This document shows positions 34,444-41,948 of a stretch of DNA of 41,948 nt, piece by piece. Each line of letters opens with the position of its first letter. Position 1 is the first letter of the stretch. The notes under the pieces were generated by a model, which worked only from the letters and a program-made list of their open reading frames with translations, did not search any database and had not been told where the DNA came from. The position numbers were made by a program, and so were the translations under genes. Origin of the DNA: Affinirhizobium straminoryzae (GTDB taxonomy: Bacteria; Pseudomonadota; Alphaproteobacteria; Rhizobiales; Rhizobiaceae); the NCBI RefSeq assembly GCF_007004135.1, contig NZ_VJMG01000025.1, forward strand, positions 1-41,948. Direction: 5' to 3'.

Positions 34444-35078
34444 GTCACTTCAAGCTTCGTGGCGAACAGCTTGGTCATGTCGGTTCCCGTCGGGTCGTTG
34501 AAGAAGGCCGCCGTCAGCGAATCCTTGTTCTCGGCAATCACCTGATCCGCATCCGGTCGGACGACCCTGTGCTTGCAGGCGGCAAAGCCCTTGCCTTCCG
34601 GCACCAGATCCGTGTCCTTCGGGAAATCGATCGCCGTATAGAGCGAGGGATCATAGACGCCGAAGGTGAGCTTGCCTTTCAGGCGCAGCGGCTTCTCCGG
34701 CTTCACCGCGAAGAAGGCCAGCACCTGCTGGTCCTGATAGGTAACGTGGATGACATCGGGCTTGGCGATCGGGATCGTCTTGCCGTCCTGGGTGATGCTC
34801 GTGAAGTAATGGAAGTCGGCAAGCGAGGTACGCATGGTCTCGCCGAGTTCCGCCAGTTCGTGTTCATCGAGCTTCAGGTCACCGTTCTTGTCGAAGTCCA
34901 GGAGCACGCTGGAGGAGAACATCTCGTCAAATCGCCAGACATGGCGCAATTCGAGCAGGTTGCCCTGATCATCGGACAGCACCTCGAGCCGCGCATCGAC
35001 GAAAATGTGCGGGTGGGCCAGGGCTGGCAGTGGCGCAAGGCCCAGAAGGGCTGTCAGCAGCCATGTTTTGAAGCGCAT
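34437..35078 (-). CDS. DUF1007 periplasmic protein paired with NicO
   Basis: 213 aa. Signal peptide MRFKTWLLTALLGLAPLPALA precedes HPHIFVDARLEV, a His-rich mature N-terminus typical of DUF1007. DFDKNGDLKLDEHEL near residues 65-79 resembles an EF-hand calcium loop. The family is regularly encoded next to NicO exporters and probably hands metal to, or senses metal for, the transporter. The ATG at 35078 follows AGGA; a longer frame to 35243 has no leader and overlaps the LysR gene. Confidence 0.87.
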   Translation of the reverse strand: MRFKTWLLTALLGLAPLPALAHPHIFVDARLEVLSDDQGNLLELRHVWRFDEMFSSSVLLDFDKNGDLKLDEHELAELGETMRTSLADFHYFTSITQDGKTIPIAKPDVIHVTYQDQQVLAFFAVKPEKPLRLKGKLTFGVYDPSLYTAIDFPKDTDLVPEGKGFAACKHRVVRPDADQVIAENKDSLTAAFFNDPTGTDMTKLFATKLEVTC

Positions 35079-35142
35079 CGGCGAATCCTGATCCCGTTTG
35101 GTTCGGTCTGGCGTGCAAATGGGACGGAAATTCGACCTTGCG

Positions 35143-36048
35143 TCAATCCGACTGAAGTGGTGTGCGCCGGAACCAGCCGGACAGGAAGTCCACGAAGACG
35201 CGCACCTTGGCCGGCAGATAGCGGCGGTGCGGATAGACCGCATAGATGCCGCGGTCCTTCAGGATGTAGTCATCAAACAGTGTGACGAGTTCGCCGGAGC
35301 GAATATAGGGCAGGGCGATGAAATCCGGTACCATGGCGACGCCGAGTCCGGCCCGTGCCGCCTTCAGCGTCGCATGTGGCGTGTTGACTTCCAGCGGGCC
35401 GCTGACCGCCACGCTCATCATGCCGCCACCCGGCTCCTGGAAGCGGATATTGTTGTGCGAGCGCAGATTGGTGTCGATGATGACGGGCTTTCCGGAGAGA
35501 TCCTGCGGATGGGAGAGCGGCCCGTAGCGGGCAACGTAATCCGGGGTGGCGCAGGCATAGACCCTGAAATCGCAGAGCTTGCGGGCAATCATGGCCGAAT
35601 CTTCGAGCTTGGTGATGCGGATCGCCAGATCAAAACCTTCCTCGATGAGATCGACGAATCGGTCTTCGGCCACAATGTCCAGCGAGACATCCGGATGCGC
35701 TTTTGCAAAATCGATCAGCGACTGGCCGACATCGGCATCGATGAAGGTGCGCGGTACGGATACGCGGAGCTTGCCCTTCAGGTCCGCATTGTTCTCTCGG
35801 ACGAGATCGGCCAGGTTGTCGATCTCCTTGAGGATATCGGAGGCGGTGCGGAAATAGGTATGGCCGGCTTCCGTCAGCGAAAACTGCCGCGTGGTGCGGT
35901 TGAGAAGCAGCGCCCCGAGATCATCCTCCAGCTCGCGGACATACTTGGAAAGCAGCGCCTTGGAGCGGCCGGTGCGGCGTGCGGCGGCCGAAAAACCCTC
36001 CGCTTCGACCACGTCGATGAAGGCACGCATGCGCGTCAGAGTATCCAT
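35143..36048 (-). CDS. LysR-family transcriptional regulator
   Basis: 301 aa. The N-terminal winged helix-turn-helix is clear (MRAFIDVVEAEGFSAAARRT followed by SKALLSKYVRELEDDLGALL), then LNRTTRQFSLTEAGHTYF, and an effector domain with VRVFVDFLSGWF at the C-terminus, as in the broad AaeR/DsdC-like group. The target is unknown. It lies upstream of the DUF1007-NicO pair on the same strand, with a 64-bp gap, but is also divergent from the ornithine decarboxylase region 528 bp away, so either could be regulated. Confidence 0.9.
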   Translation of the reverse strand: MDTLTRMRAFIDVVEAEGFSAAARRTGRSKALLSKYVRELEDDLGALLLNRTTRQFSLTEAGHTYFRTASDILKEIDNLADLVRENNADLKGKLRVSVPRTFIDADVGQSLIDFAKAHPDVSLDIVAEDRFVDLIEEGFDLAIRITKLEDSAMIARKLCDFRVYACATPDYVARYGPLSHPQDLSGKPVIIDTNLRSHNNIRFQEPGGGMMSVAVSGPLEVNTPHATLKAARAGLGVAMVPDFIALPYIRSGELVTLFDDYILKDRGIYAVYPHRRYLPAKVRVFVDFLSGWFRRTPLQSD

Positions 36049-36189
36049 GTCGGGCCCCTTTTCCAGTTGCCCGTCCTAGGTGGAACGGGGCGGCGTCTTC
36101 TGCAATGCAAAATTTGCGTTCAGCCAAAAAAACCGCTTGATTATGAAGGGCGATGATCTTATTTCCCGGCTTGCCCAAAGTCGCACGTG

Positions 36190-36575
36190 CCTGTGGGTGT
36201 CCGCCGACCCTCGATTAGGTGAGGTCATCGGTAAGGTACCTGGAACTAACCCCTCCAGTCGCTATTCCGGCCAACCGGGAAATGCGAGGACATCTTGAAG
36301 CAACGACGGTGCGGGCCTTTCTGGTCTCTGCAGGCTTTCCATCAGCTTGCAATACTGAAGAGGCACACCATCATTGCCGGAAGTGCGGTTGGGATAATCC
36401 CCTCCAATCCATGGCAGACAAAGCCGGTTCAATGCTCCTGGCAGGGCGTTGAGCCAAACCCTTGCGCTATCAGGCGCGAACGATGCTCCGGGATTTCCAC
36501 CGGCCGGGCCTCGCTCACCTGTCTGCGCGTCTTTGTCCTTCGGCTTGCCGGAGAAGCTCCATAGGGATTAGACCA
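36190..36575 (+). ncRNA. Probable speF leader RNA (ornithine decarboxylase 5' UTR)
   Basis: The 527 bp between the LysR gene and ornithine decarboxylase hold no credible gene. In Rhizobiales the speF RNA motif was described exactly in this position, and the region shows structured segments (GGTACC palindrome near 36234; GGGATAATCCC near 36391; CAGGG / CCCTTG near 36438-36464; GGAG-AAG-CTCC just before the start). The assignment rests mainly on location, and the boundaries are approximate. Two short open frames inside (36219-36452 and 36295-36564) do not look coding. Confidence 0.6.
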
Positions 36576-37709
36576 ATGACCACCGCTCGTATCCGCGATT
36601 TCCTCCGCACCCGACGCCCGGAAGGCCCGTGCCTTGTCGTGGACCTCGATGTCGTGCGCAACAATTACACCGCCTTCCGTCACGCTCTGCCGGACAGCGC
36701 GATCTACTATGCGGTGAAGGCCAATCCCGAGCCGGAAATCCTGAAGCTTCTGGCGTCGCTCGGCTCCAACTTCGACTGCGCCTCCGTGGCCGAAATCCAG
36801 ATGGCGCTGGCTGCCGGCGCAACGGCTGAGCGCATCTCCTTTGGCAACACCATCAAGAAGGAGCGCGACATTGCGCGTGCCTTCGAGCTGGGCGTCGGTC
36901 TCTTCGCCGTTGACAGCCACGAGGAAGTCGAGAAGGTTGCCCGCGCAGCCCCCGGCGCCCGCGTATTCTGCCGCGTTCTGACCGATGGCGAAGGCGCCGA
37001 ATGGCCGCTGTCGCGCAAGTTCGGCTGCGTGCCGCAGATGGCCGTCGACGTTCTCGTTTACGCCCATCAGCTGGGCCTTGAAAGCTATGGCGTGTCCTTC
37101 CACGTCGGCTCGCAGATGACCAAGGTCGATGCCTGGGATTCCGCTCTGGCCGATGCCAAGCGCGTCTTCGCACAGCTCGCCAAGCAGGGCATCTTCCTGC
37201 AGATGGTGAACATGGGCGGTGGCTTCCCGACCCGTTACCTGCGCGACATCCCGTCGGCGGAAGAATATGGCAAGGCCATTTTCGCCTCGCTGCGCAAGCA
37301 CTTCGGCAACAACCTGCCGAAGACGATCATCGAGCCGGGTCGCGGCATGGTCGGCAATGCCGGCGTCATCAAGGCGGAAGTCGTGCTGGTGTCGAAGAAG
37401 TCGGACAATGACGAGCATCGCTGGGTGTTCCTCGACATCGGCAAGTTCGGCGGTCTGGCCGAAACCATGGACGAGGCCATCCGCTACCCGATCCGCACCG
37501 AGCGCGACGGCGACGACATGGAGCCCTGCGTGATCGCCGGCCCGACCTGCGATTCGGCCGATGTGCTTTATGAGAAGAACATGTACCCGCTGCCGATCAC
37601 GCTGACGGTGGGCGACGAGGTTCTGATCGAAGGCACCGGCGCCTATACGACGACCTATTCGGCCGTCGCCTTCAACGGTTTCGACCCGCTGAAGGCCTAC
37701 GTCATCTGA
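36576..37709 (+). CDS. speF: Ornithine/lysine decarboxylase (fold type III, PLP)
   Basis: 377 aa, eukaryotic-type ornithine decarboxylase fold. The PLP lysine is in YYAVKANPEPE (residues about 45-55), then FDCASVAEIQMALAAGA, SFHVGSQM (His stacking on PLP), EPGRGMVGNAG (phosphate clamp) and CDSADVLYEKN (Cys-Asp at the dimer interface active site), all intact. It makes putrescine from ornithine (relatives also use lysine), the start of polyamine synthesis. AGGGA lies before the ATG at 36576. It probably answers to the long leader upstream and is followed by an acetyltransferase gene. Confidence 0.93.
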   Translation: MTTARIRDFLRTRRPEGPCLVVDLDVVRNNYTAFRHALPDSAIYYAVKANPEPEILKLLASLGSNFDCASVAEIQMALAAGATAERISFGNTIKKERDIARAFELGVGLFAVDSHEEVEKVARAAPGARVFCRVLTDGEGAEWPLSRKFGCVPQMAVDVLVYAHQLGLESYGVSFHVGSQMTKVDAWDSALADAKRVFAQLAKQGIFLQMVNMGGGFPTRYLRDIPSAEEYGKAIFASLRKHFGNNLPKTIIEPGRGMVGNAGVIKAEVVLVSKKSDNDEHRWVFLDIGKFGGLAETMDEAIRYPIRTERDGDDMEPCVIAGPTCDSADVLYEKNMYPLPITLTVGDEVLIEGTGAYTTTYSAVAFNGFDPLKAYVI

Positions 37710-37717
37710 CGTTCAGC

Positions 37718-37759
37718 CGGCTCCGGTCTTTTCACCGGAGCCGCACCTCGCCCTTTTTT
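37718..37759 (+). terminator. Hairpin and T-run after the decarboxylase gene
   Basis: CGGCTCCGGT (37718-37727) pairs perfectly with ACCGGAGCCG (37734-37743). A T6 run occurs 10 bases later (37754-37759), further away than in a classical terminator, so read-through into the GNAT gene is likely. Confidence 0.6.
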
Positions 37760-37798
37760 CTCGTGCCGCTTGAACGGTTTTGAGCTTCGGAGGCCAAG

Positions 37799-38389
37799 AT
37801 GGCCGCTGTTCTTGACGCTGTGCGCGCTCTGTTTGCGCAAAATACCTTCACCATCACCGAGGAAACCCCGGCCGATGTCGTTGCCCGCGAGGCGCTGCTC
37901 GATCGCGCCATGGGCGCCGATCGCCGCAAGAAGTCGTCGGAAAAGATCCGTCGCGGCCGCGTGCCGGCCGAAGGCCTGGCGCTTGTCGCGCGCGATTCGC
38001 ATGGCCATGTGATCGGCACGGTGCGCCTGTGGAATGTCGAAGCCGGCGTGTCCGCCTCCGGCTGCCCGGTCGATGCGCTGCTGCTCGGCCCGCTCGCCGT
38101 CGATTCGGCGCATGAAGGCAAGGGCATCGGCGGTGCGCTGATGCGGGCGGCGATTGCCGAGGCGCAGGCCCGCGGCCACGGCGCGATCCTGCTGGTGGGC
38201 GACGCACCCTATTACGAACGCTTCGGTTTCTTCGCCGACAAGACGCAGCATCTGATGATGCCGGGTCCGTTTGCGCGCGATCGCTTCCTGGCGCTTGAAC
38301 TCGTACCCGGCTGGCTTTCCGGTGCCGCCGGCATGCTTGTCGCAAGCGGCCGCAAGCTTTCGCGCCCGGTGCTGCGCCGCGCCGCCTGA
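37799..38389 (+). CDS. GNAT-family N-acetyltransferase (YhbS-like)
   Basis: 196 aa. The acetyl-CoA-binding loop is LLGPLAVDSAHEGKGIGGAL (residues about 96-115), followed by AIAEAQARGHGAILLVGDAPYYERFGF, the pattern of YhbS-like GNAT enzymes. GGAGGCC lies before the ATG. It follows ornithine decarboxylase by 89 bp; a role in acetylating polyamines or related amines is possible from the position but not shown by the sequence. Confidence 0.88.
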   Translation: MAAVLDAVRALFAQNTFTITEETPADVVAREALLDRAMGADRRKKSSEKIRRGRVPAEGLALVARDSHGHVIGTVRLWNVEAGVSASGCPVDALLLGPLAVDSAHEGKGIGGALMRAAIAEAQARGHGAILLVGDAPYYERFGFFADKTQHLMMPGPFARDRFLALELVPGWLSGAAGMLVASGRKLSRPVLRRAA

Positions 38390-38417
38390 GCCCCTCCCTT
38401 CGACGTCTCCAGTCGCG

Positions 38418-38451
38418 ACCCTTCTCCGCATCCACGCGGGGGAGGGTTTTT
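38418..38451 (+). terminator. Rho-independent terminator after the GNAT gene
   Basis: ACCCTTCTCCGC (38418-38429) pairs with GCGGGGGAGGGT (38436-38447) with two G-U pairs, followed by TTTT. Confidence 0.82.
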
Positions 38452-38544
38452 CATGTGAGCATTGTCTGAATTGTGACATTTGTGCATGGGACGTCGCCAA
38501 TTGCGATGCGGACCGGGCATCGAGCTGATCAACGTCAACCGGAT

Positions 38545-38558
38545 TTGATCGAGATCAA
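38545..38558 (+). promoter_or_regulatory. FNR/FixK box before ompW
   Basis: TTGATCGAGATCAA is a perfect inverted repeat and matches the FNR/FixK/Anr consensus TTGAT-N4-ATCAA. It is centred 73 bp before the ompW start, a position that would suit class II activation with transcription starting near 38593. A related partial site (CTGATCAACGTCAA) lies about 20 bp upstream. Confidence 0.82.
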
Positions 38559-38624
38559 CGGAAAGGCGGATGCCGGTTGCTACCCCTTGATCATCCAATG
38601 CAGATGATCTTCAAGGAGAGTGAC

Positions 38625-39314
38625 ATGATCAAGAACGGACCCGTTTTCGCCGCCCTGATGGGTGCAGCATCGGTCCTTCTTTCGGGTGCTGCCCACGCCG
38701 CCGACGTGACGACTGCCGCCCCGCAGGCCCCGGTTGCCCAGGATGTGGTATCCGCCAAGAGCCCGTGGCAGGTGCGCTTGCGCGCCCTCGGCGTCGTGCC
38801 GAACGACAAGGGTTCCGTCAACGGCGTGGCCGGCTCAGACCTCAACTATTCGAATTCCATCACGCCGGAACTCGACATCTCTTACTTCTTCACGGACAAC
38901 ATCGCCGCCGAACTGATCCTCGGCACGACCAGTTCGAAGATTTCCGGTGGCGGTTCGCTGGCCGGCACGCCGGTCGGGAAGACCTGGCTTCTGCCGCCGA
39001 CGCTGACGCTGCAATATCACTTCACCGATTTCGGCGCGTTCAAGCCTTATGTCGGCGCCGGCATCAACTACACCTTCTTCTACAACGAATCGGAAAAGCC
39101 GGGCTTCAGCAACCTGAAGGTCGACAACCACATCGGTGCGGCCCTGCAGGTCGGCTTCGACTATATGATCGACCAGCACTGGGGTGTGAACTTCGACGTC
39201 AAGAAGCTGTTCCTGGAAACCAACTGGAGCGCCGATACGGCTGGCGGTTCACTGTCCGGCAAGGCCAAGCTCGATCCGTGGCTGATCGGCGCCGGTGTGA
39301 CCTACCGCTTCTGA
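38625..39314 (+). CDS. ompW: OmpW-family outer membrane protein
   Basis: 229 aa. Signal peptide MIKNGPVFAALMGAASVLLSGAAHA is followed by a short Ala/Pro/Val-rich segment and eight predicted beta strands, including PWQVRLRALGVVPND at the start, ITPELDISYFFTDNIAAELI and FKPYVGAGINYTFFY, ending in the C-terminal phenylalanine (GVTYRF) needed for outer-membrane insertion. OmpW proteins are small eight-stranded barrels thought to pass small hydrophobic molecules. AAGGAGAG precedes the ATG at 38625. The FNR/FixK box upstream indicates induction at low oxygen, as known for OmpW in enteric bacteria. Confidence 0.93.
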   Translation: MIKNGPVFAALMGAASVLLSGAAHAADVTTAAPQAPVAQDVVSAKSPWQVRLRALGVVPNDKGSVNGVAGSDLNYSNSITPELDISYFFTDNIAAELILGTTSSKISGGGSLAGTPVGKTWLLPPTLTLQYHFTDFGAFKPYVGAGINYTFFYNESEKPGFSNLKVDNHIGAALQVGFDYMIDQHWGVNFDVKKLFLETNWSADTAGGSLSGKAKLDPWLIGAGVTYRF

Positions 39315-39348
39315 TCGACGCTACAGCGATACCTCTTCGAAGGATCGT

Positions 39349-39366
39349 CCGGATGGGGGCATCCGG
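39349..39366 (+). repeat. Short hairpin after ompW
   Basis: CCGGATG (39349-39355) and CATCCGG (39360-39366) form a 7-bp perfect stem with a GGGG loop, the first of two hairpins after ompW. Confidence 0.55.
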
Positions 39367-39400
39367 CACCGTGGCAGGTTTCTTCGGATGAGGGCAACAG

Positions 39401-39438
39401 ACGGGGACCAGTGCTTCGACCGCGCTGGTCCCCGTTTG
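39401..39438 (+). terminator. Terminator after ompW
   Basis: ACGGGGACCAGTGC (39401-39414) and GCGCTGGTCCCCGT (39422-39435) form a 14-bp stem with one G-U, followed by only a short TT. It is stable even without a long T-run. Confidence 0.7.
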
Positions 39439-39517
39439 CATGGACGGTGTTCTCACATGGTCGTGAGGGCGCTGTCGCCTGTCTCGCAGCTTCGGTGTGC
39501 CGCTCTATCTGAGGGCC

Positions 39518-40549
39518 ATGCTGACACGCCGCCATCTCCTTCTCGCCGCGCCCGCCCTGGCAGTGGTACGCCCTGGCTTTGCGGAGGACCCGCCTGCCGC
39601 CGATGCGCCCGTCGCGCCGGCTCCGGAGACCGACACGCTTCAGGCCATTCTGACGCGGGCGGAGGGGTTGGCTGCGTTGAAGGCCATCGTCATCTCGCGG
39701 GATGGCGAACGTCTTGCCGAACGCGGCTACCACGGCCATTCGCCGCGCGATTCCACCAACATAAAATCTGCGTCGAAATCCATCGTCTCCGCCCTGGTCG
39801 GCATCGCGATCGCGCGCGGTCTGCTGGAGGGTGTCGATCAGCCGATTGCGCCGCTGCTGAGGGGGGAACTGCCGGAAAATCCCGATCCGCGCCTGTCGCG
39901 GGTCACCATCGGCCACCTCCTGTCGATGCAATCGGGCCTTGCTCCAAGCTATGCCCGGCTGGCGGCCAGCCGCAACTGGGTGCGCTTCACGCTCTCCGAA
40001 CCCTTCACGGAAGATCCGGGCGGCCCCATGGTCTATGCGACCGCCTCCACGCATCTCCTCTCGGCGATCCTGATGCGGGTCGGCGCCGCCTCGACGGAGA
40101 GGCTTGCGGAGGACTGGTTCGCGCCGGTTGAGGGCTTCCGCATCGGTTCCTGGTCGCGCGATCCGCAGCGCATCCCGATCGGTGGCAACCAGATGGCCAT
40201 GAGCACGCGCTCGCTGCATGCCTTCGGCGAACTTTATCGTCGTGGTGGCCGCACGGCAGACGGCGTGCAGGTGGTGCCGGAGCACTGGGTACAAACCTCC
40301 TGGGAACCCCGCACCTTCTCCCGCCATTCCGGCGACGGCTATGGCTACGGCTGGTTTCTCAGGGAGATCGGCGGCGCGCCGGTGCGCTTTGCCTGGGGCT
40401 ATGGCGGCCAGATGCTCTACATCGTCCCGTCGCTGGCGCTGACGGTCGCCATGACATCGCAGGAAGCCTCACCCTCCGCCGCCAACGGCTACCGCGACCA
40501 GCTGCACGCCCTTCTCTCCGATATCATCGCGACGACGCGCCGGGCGTGA
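39518..40549 (+). CDS. Beta-lactamase-fold serine hydrolase (class C-like)
   Basis: 343 aa. The N-terminus is a twin-arginine-like export signal (LTRRHLLLAAPALAVV). The catalytic SxxK is S84-A-S-K87 within NIKSASKSIVSALVG. The expected YxN motif is replaced by VYATAST, and the third motif is GYGGQM instead of KTG, as in esterase/6-aminohexanoate-dimer-hydrolase relatives, so beta-lactam hydrolysis is unlikely. The start at 39518 is preferred over a GTG at 39497 because of the signal. Substrate unknown. Confidence 0.85.
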   Translation: MLTRRHLLLAAPALAVVRPGFAEDPPAADAPVAPAPETDTLQAILTRAEGLAALKAIVISRDGERLAERGYHGHSPRDSTNIKSASKSIVSALVGIAIARGLLEGVDQPIAPLLRGELPENPDPRLSRVTIGHLLSMQSGLAPSYARLAASRNWVRFTLSEPFTEDPGGPMVYATASTHLLSAILMRVGAASTERLAEDWFAPVEGFRIGSWSRDPQRIPIGGNQMAMSTRSLHAFGELYRRGGRTADGVQVVPEHWVQTSWEPRTFSRHSGDGYGYGWFLREIGGAPVRFAWGYGGQMLYIVPSLALTVAMTSQEASPSAANGYRDQLHALLSDIIATTRRA

Positions 40550-40606
40550 GCCCCATGCCGGACGATGCCTCTTCCCGCGCGGAAATGGGCATGGCATAGT
40601 CTACGC

Positions 40607-40843
40607 ATGGATCCGACCTTTGAACTCTCGCCGGATGTGAAGCTGCGGGTCGAGCGTATTGCCGCTCGATCCGGGCGGTCCGTCTCTGCCGTTATCGAGG
40701 ATGCCCTTCAGAACGGGCATTCGCTGGATTGGCAGGAGCGGTTCGTGGAGCAGGTTTCCCGCGGGATTGCCGCGGCCGAGGACGGCGCATTTGCGACGCC
40801 TGCCGAGATTGACAGGTTGAGAGGCAAATACCGGTCCTCATGA
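40607..40843 (+). CDS. Ribbon-helix-helix antitoxin (CopG/ParD-like)
   Basis: 78 aa. A basic N-terminal strand and helix (FELSPDVKLRVERIAARSGR) then SVSAVIEDALQNG, the ribbon-helix-helix pattern, with an acidic C-terminal tail that would embrace a toxin. The frame is intact. The gene directly downstream, 14 bp away, is a frameshifted ParE-like toxin, so this antitoxin is now without a functional partner in the window. Start at 40607 gives the usual antitoxin length. Confidence 0.78.
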   Translation: MDPTFELSPDVKLRVERIAARSGRSVSAVIEDALQNGHSLDWQERFVEQVSRGIAAAEDGAFATPAEIDRLRGKYRSS

Positions 40844-40857
40844 GGCGGTGTCACTGA

Positions 40858-41143
40858 ATGCTTGTCTCATGGACGCTGCCGGCTCTGCGTGATCTCGAAG
40901 CGGTCGGTGACTTTGTTGCCGAACACAATCCGGCGGCGGCACACGAACTCGTTGGAGATATTCTGGACAGGACGCAGCGCCTTCTCTCCGACAATCCCGA
41001 GGCTGGGCGTCGGGACGCGTTGCCCGAACCCGCGAACTGGTGATCAGCAAGACCTCCTCATCGTCGTCTATCGTGTGATGCATACGGTTGAAGTTCTGGC
41101 CGTCGTGCATGGCGCACGGGCGTGGCCGGAACGATTCGATTGA
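40858..41143 (+). pseudogene. Frameshifted ParE/RelE-like toxin
   Basis: Frame 1 reads MLVSWTLPALRDLEAVGDFV and AHELVGDILDRTQRLLSDNP, the N-terminal helices of ParE. The next part of the family, GRVARTRELVISKTS, is found only in a second frame from about 41013, and the end, LLIVVYRVMHTVEVLAV and HGARAWPERFD, only in a third frame from about 41056 to the stop at 41141. Two separate deletions, about one base near 41011 and one or four bases near 41053-41058, explain this. The frame 1 product stops at 41043 without the C-terminal strand. Confidence 0.85.
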
Positions 41144-41210
41144 CTTTTGACGGTGTCGTATGCTCGCCGTCGCTCTGGAAATGGCGGGCGGAGCACCTAT
41201 CTCCCCTCCC

Positions 41211-41903
41211 ATGAAGCACGCGATTGTTACAGGGGGTGCCGGCCTGATCGGCACAGGGATCTGCCGGCGTCTGCTCGATGCCGGCTGGAGGGTGGCATCC
41301 TTCGACATGAAGGATGGCGCACAGGATCTGCAGGAGGCGGGCCTGCGGTCTGTCTTCTGCGATGTCGGGGACGAGGCCTCCGTCGCCGGCGCCTTTGCCG
41401 AACTCGGCTGGCAACACCTCGACCTTCTCGTCAACAATGCCGGCATTGCCGGGCCGGTGAACGGGCCGATCCAGGATCTGTCGCTCGCCGACTGGCGGCG
41501 GGTGACCGACAGTCACTTGACGGCTGCCTTCCTGATGACCCGTTCGGCGGTGCCGCTGATGGGCGAGGGGGCCAGCATCGTCAACATGGCCTCCACCCGC
41601 GCCTTCATGTCCGAACCGCAGACGGAAGCCTATGCCGCGTCCAAGGGCGGTCTCGTGGCGCTCACCCATGCGCTTTCGGTCAGTCTGGGTCCCGACATCC
41701 GGGTAAATGCGATCGCGCCCGGCTGGATTTCGGGTGATGCCGAGCTTCGGGCCGAAGACCATGCGCAGCACCCCGCCGGCCGCGTCGGGAGGCCGGAGGA
41801 TGTGGCCGATGCGGTGATCTATCTGGCCGGCGCCGGCTTCATGACCGGGCAGGTGCTGGTTCTGGACGGCGGCATGACGAGGAAGATGATCTACGCGGCG
41901 TAA
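41211..41903 (+). CDS. Short-chain dehydrogenase/reductase
   Basis: 230 aa. Rossmann motif TGGAGLIGTGI at the N-terminus, VNNAG, the catalytic serine in NMASTRAF, the YxxxK pair in YAASKGG, and APGWISGDAE after it; a full classical SDR. The C-terminal LVLDGGMTRKMIY is typical. The ATG at 41211 (MKHAIVTGG) is preferred over in-frame ATGs at 41160 and 41181, though none has a strong ribosome site. The substrate and the relation to the toxin-antitoxin remnant are unknown. Confidence 0.9.
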   Translation: MKHAIVTGGAGLIGTGICRRLLDAGWRVASFDMKDGAQDLQEAGLRSVFCDVGDEASVAGAFAELGWQHLDLLVNNAGIAGPVNGPIQDLSLADWRRVTDSHLTAAFLMTRSAVPLMGEGASIVNMASTRAFMSEPQTEAYAASKGGLVALTHALSVSLGPDIRVNAIAPGWISGDAELRAEDHAQHPAGRVGRPEDVADAVIYLAGAGFMTGQVLVLDGGMTRKMIYAA

Positions 41904-41928
41904 GGGCGCCTTGCGCGGGCGGCTTTTG

Positions 41929-41948
41929 CCCCCTCTGGCTGCCGCCAT
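41929..41948 (-). repeat. Start of another RIME-like repeat, cut by the window end
   Basis: The last 20 bases are an exact reverse-complement match to 18405-18424, the right end of the repeat before the Gfo/Idh gene. The remainder of this copy lies outside the window. Confidence 0.75.

Noticed and set aside
36219..36564. Two short open frames in the ornithine decarboxylase leader as leader peptides
   Set aside because: They overlap each other, have no good ribosome site and show no codon run that would suggest a ribosome-stalling peptide.
39518..40549. A true class C beta-lactamase conferring resistance
   Set aside because: The SxxK motif is present, but YxN and KTG are replaced, which fits the wider esterase/hydrolase relatives better.
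1..41948. CRISPR arrays, insertion sequences, prophage genes, tRNA or rRNA genes
   Set aside because: No regularly spaced repeats, transposase or phage proteins were seen. A by-eye scan of the gaps showed no convincing cloverleaf, though a tRNA-finding program would be more decisive.

Overview
The window looks like a chromosomal segment of an alphaproteobacterium of the Rhizobiaceae (Rhizobium/Agrobacterium group). This rests on the GC-rich coding, the SLC13/TerC/TetR-EmrAB, xylAB, ornithine decarboxylase and CYTH-CHAD genes, the abundance of LacI-type sugar regulators, and roughly 100-bp double-palindrome intergenic repeats of the RIME kind. No replication, phage, transposase or CRISPR feature was seen. 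I found no tRNA or rRNA gene by eye.

Layout. 1-4.3 kb (minus strand): glutamyl-tRNA synthetase, an SLC13-type anion permease with TrkA-C domains, and a TerC membrane protein. 4.4-8.1 kb: a TetR repressor divergent from an EmrAB-type efflux pair, with two matching palindromic operators between them. 8.2-12.2 kb: a LacI regulator, xylB and xylA (D-xylose to xylulose-5-phosphate), with a RIME-like element between the two enzymes. 12.2-21.3 kb: a carbohydrate locus made of a second LacI repressor with a double operator, a ribose-type ABC transporter (ATPase, permease, binding protein), a TIM-barrel sugar isomerase/epimerase, a Gfo/Idh oxidoreductase and a GH1 beta-glucosidase. The isomerase and the glucosidase each have a copy of a second, different palindrome in front of them. 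21.3-25.5 kb: an EAL protein, a nitroreductase, a decayed metQ fragment, and a CHASE4-like GGDEF-EAL protein.

25.5-30.8 kb (minus strand): the tRNA hydroxylase TrhO, a chemoreceptor paired with an orphan periplasmic binding protein, and an overlapping CYTH-CHAD pair. 31-33.4 kb: KDPG aldolase, a DUF533/TerB-like protein whose ribosome binding site lies in a hairpin, a GNAT enzyme and a tiny membrane protein. 33.4-36 kb (minus strand): a DUF1007 plus NicO metal exporter pair and a LysR regulator. 36-38.4 kb: a long leader (probable speF RNA), ornithine/lysine decarboxylase and a GNAT enzyme. 38.5-41.9 kb: OmpW behind a perfect FNR/FixK box, a beta-lactamase-fold serine hydrolase, an antitoxin followed by a frameshifted ParE-like toxin, an SDR enzyme, and at the very end the first 20 bases of a second copy of the repeat seen at 18.4 kb.

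The most interesting parts are the 12.2-21.3 kb glycoside locus with two operator classes, the binding-protein/chemoreceptor pair, the hairpin over the DUF533 start, and two clear cases of gene decay (metQ and parE) in which the damaging changes can be read from the sequence. All functional calls come from reading sequence and recalling families; no database search was run.
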